Shown: piece by piece, positions 63,130-64,000 of the stretch
How positions within the stretch are numbered: the stretch's first letter is position 1
How the letters are laid out: each line of letters begins with the position of its first letter
Assembly: GCF_014805685.1 (NCBI RefSeq)
Contig: NC_060886.1
Span: 24,157,608 to 24,221,607 of the forward strand
Origin: Silurus meridionalis
Taxonomy: Eukaryota > Chordata > Actinopteri > Siluriformes > Siluridae
Direction: 5' to 3'
Length of the DNA: 64,000 nucleotides
Notes under the pieces: model-generated
The model's input: only the letters and a program-made list of their open reading frames with translations
Databases searched by the model: none
What the model was told of the DNA's origin: nothing
Position numbers and translations under genes: made by a program

Positions 63130-64000
63130 CAGTACAGTGAGCGGAAATACGTATTCACACAATGTCCCTCTTGTGCCCCCCATCTCATTAAGAAATGGAT
63201 TCCACAAGACATGTACTGTAGTATCTAGCATCAACACATTAGCAGCAGATTTTTTTAAGTCCTGTAATTTGAAGGCGGGGCTTCCAAAAAATCTGACTTG
63301 TTTTCTCCAGCACATTATAAAGATTCGGATTTAAGAAATTTTCCCGAGTGCACAAGAGCACAGTATCCTGCAGAAAGAGGCCACAGCCATTAGTGAATAC
63401 CATTGCCATGAAGAGGTGTACTTGGTCTTTGGCAATGTCAAGGAAGGTAATACGTGTCAGAAGAAACATCCACATGAATGGCATGACTCGAGGTTTTCCA
63501 GCAAAATATTATCTAGTGCATTACACTGCCTTTGATGGCTTATCTTCTTTCACACACTCAGCCGTAGCTCCATAGTCCAGTTCTAATAGTTTTTTAGCTA
63601 CGCAGTCTCATTCACAAGGAGCTATGATGCAATGTGTGTTCTGAAACCTCTCTTTCATAACCAGCATGACCTTTTTCAGCAATTTGTGCTACACTCTTCT
63701 GTAAGATCAGACTAGATGGGACAGGCTTCATAATCAACACTCAACAAAAAGTCTTGGGTGTCCATGACATTGTCACTATTTCACCAGTTATAATTTTTAA
63801 GACTACTTCTAATAGTTATTAACCACTGCATAGCAGGAACATTCCACATGATCTGTAGTTTTGGAGATCCAGTGGTCTAGCCATCACATTTAGCCTCTGT
63901 CAAAGTCGCTCGGATACTTATGCATGTCCATTTCTCCTGCTTCCAACACATCAACTTCTAGAATTGAACCAAAGCTAGTCTGAAACTGTAGCAAATTTAT
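63130..64000. mobile_element. Diverged longer copy of the 35.4-kb TIR element
   Basis: Pieces in order: TACTGTAGTATCTAGCATCA, TTAGCAGCAGA, TTAAGTCCTGTAATTTGAAG, GTATCCTGCAGAAAGAGGCC, CAGTCTCATTCACAAGGAGC, CAGCAATTTGTGCTACACTC and, at the right, TTCTCCTGCTTCCAACACAT. This is the order of a long TIR element I recall from fish genomes, of which 35457-35860 is a short form in the other orientation. It is highly diverged and probably runs past the window edge. No coding frame. Confidence 0.6.

Overview
The window is nuclear DNA from a ray-finned fish, most likely a teleost. Genes are split into many short exons with GT..AG introns. The non-coding DNA is rich in Tc1/mariner remnants of the kinds found across teleosts, RTE-type LINE pieces, and long (TA)n and (CA/TG)n microsatellites. 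I cannot name the species from sequence alone; Tc1 and dinucleotide arrays at this density would fit a catfish or another otophysan.

Layout. 1-1.77 kb: sequence upstream of the first gene, with two possible terminal exons of an unrecognised gene and an RTE 3' fragment. 1.95-13.66 kb (+): complete xrcc5 (Ku80), 21 coding exons, 723 aa. 13.8-21.3 kb: intergenic, with a perfect 79-bp palindrome, two Tc1 remnants and an inverted repeat around a TA array. 21.27-40.17 kb (-): complete marchf4, 4 coding exons, 350 aa, with a 12.8-kb first intron full of repeats. 40.2-42.8 kb: the divergent upstream regions of marchf4 and smarcal1. 42.87-55.07 kb (+): smarcal1 (HARP annealing helicase), 17 coding exons, about 874 aa, with an apparent one-base deletion in exon 13. 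55.87-62.97 kb (-): the last five exons of a multi-NDPK-domain gene of the NME8/TXNDC3 type, continuing past the right edge. Its last intron holds an intact 1,616-bp Tc1-like transposon, and its last exon lies in an 861-bp tandem duplication.

The order and strands xrcc5(+) / marchf4(-) / smarcal1(+) match the human 2q35 neighbourhood as I recall it, which supports the gene calls. Ku80 acts in DNA end joining, SMARCAL1 in replication-fork restart, and MARCHF4 is a membrane E3 ligase; their closeness reads as old synteny, not a functional cluster.

I found no previously undescribed gene system. The points most worth a check are the smarcal1 frameshift and the upstream acceptor that avoids it, the microhomology-bounded tandem duplication, the intact transposase, the perfect palindrome, and UG repeats placed directly against 3' splice sites in three genes. 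Exon limits were read by hand from splice signals, phase and remembered family sequences; no alignment was run.
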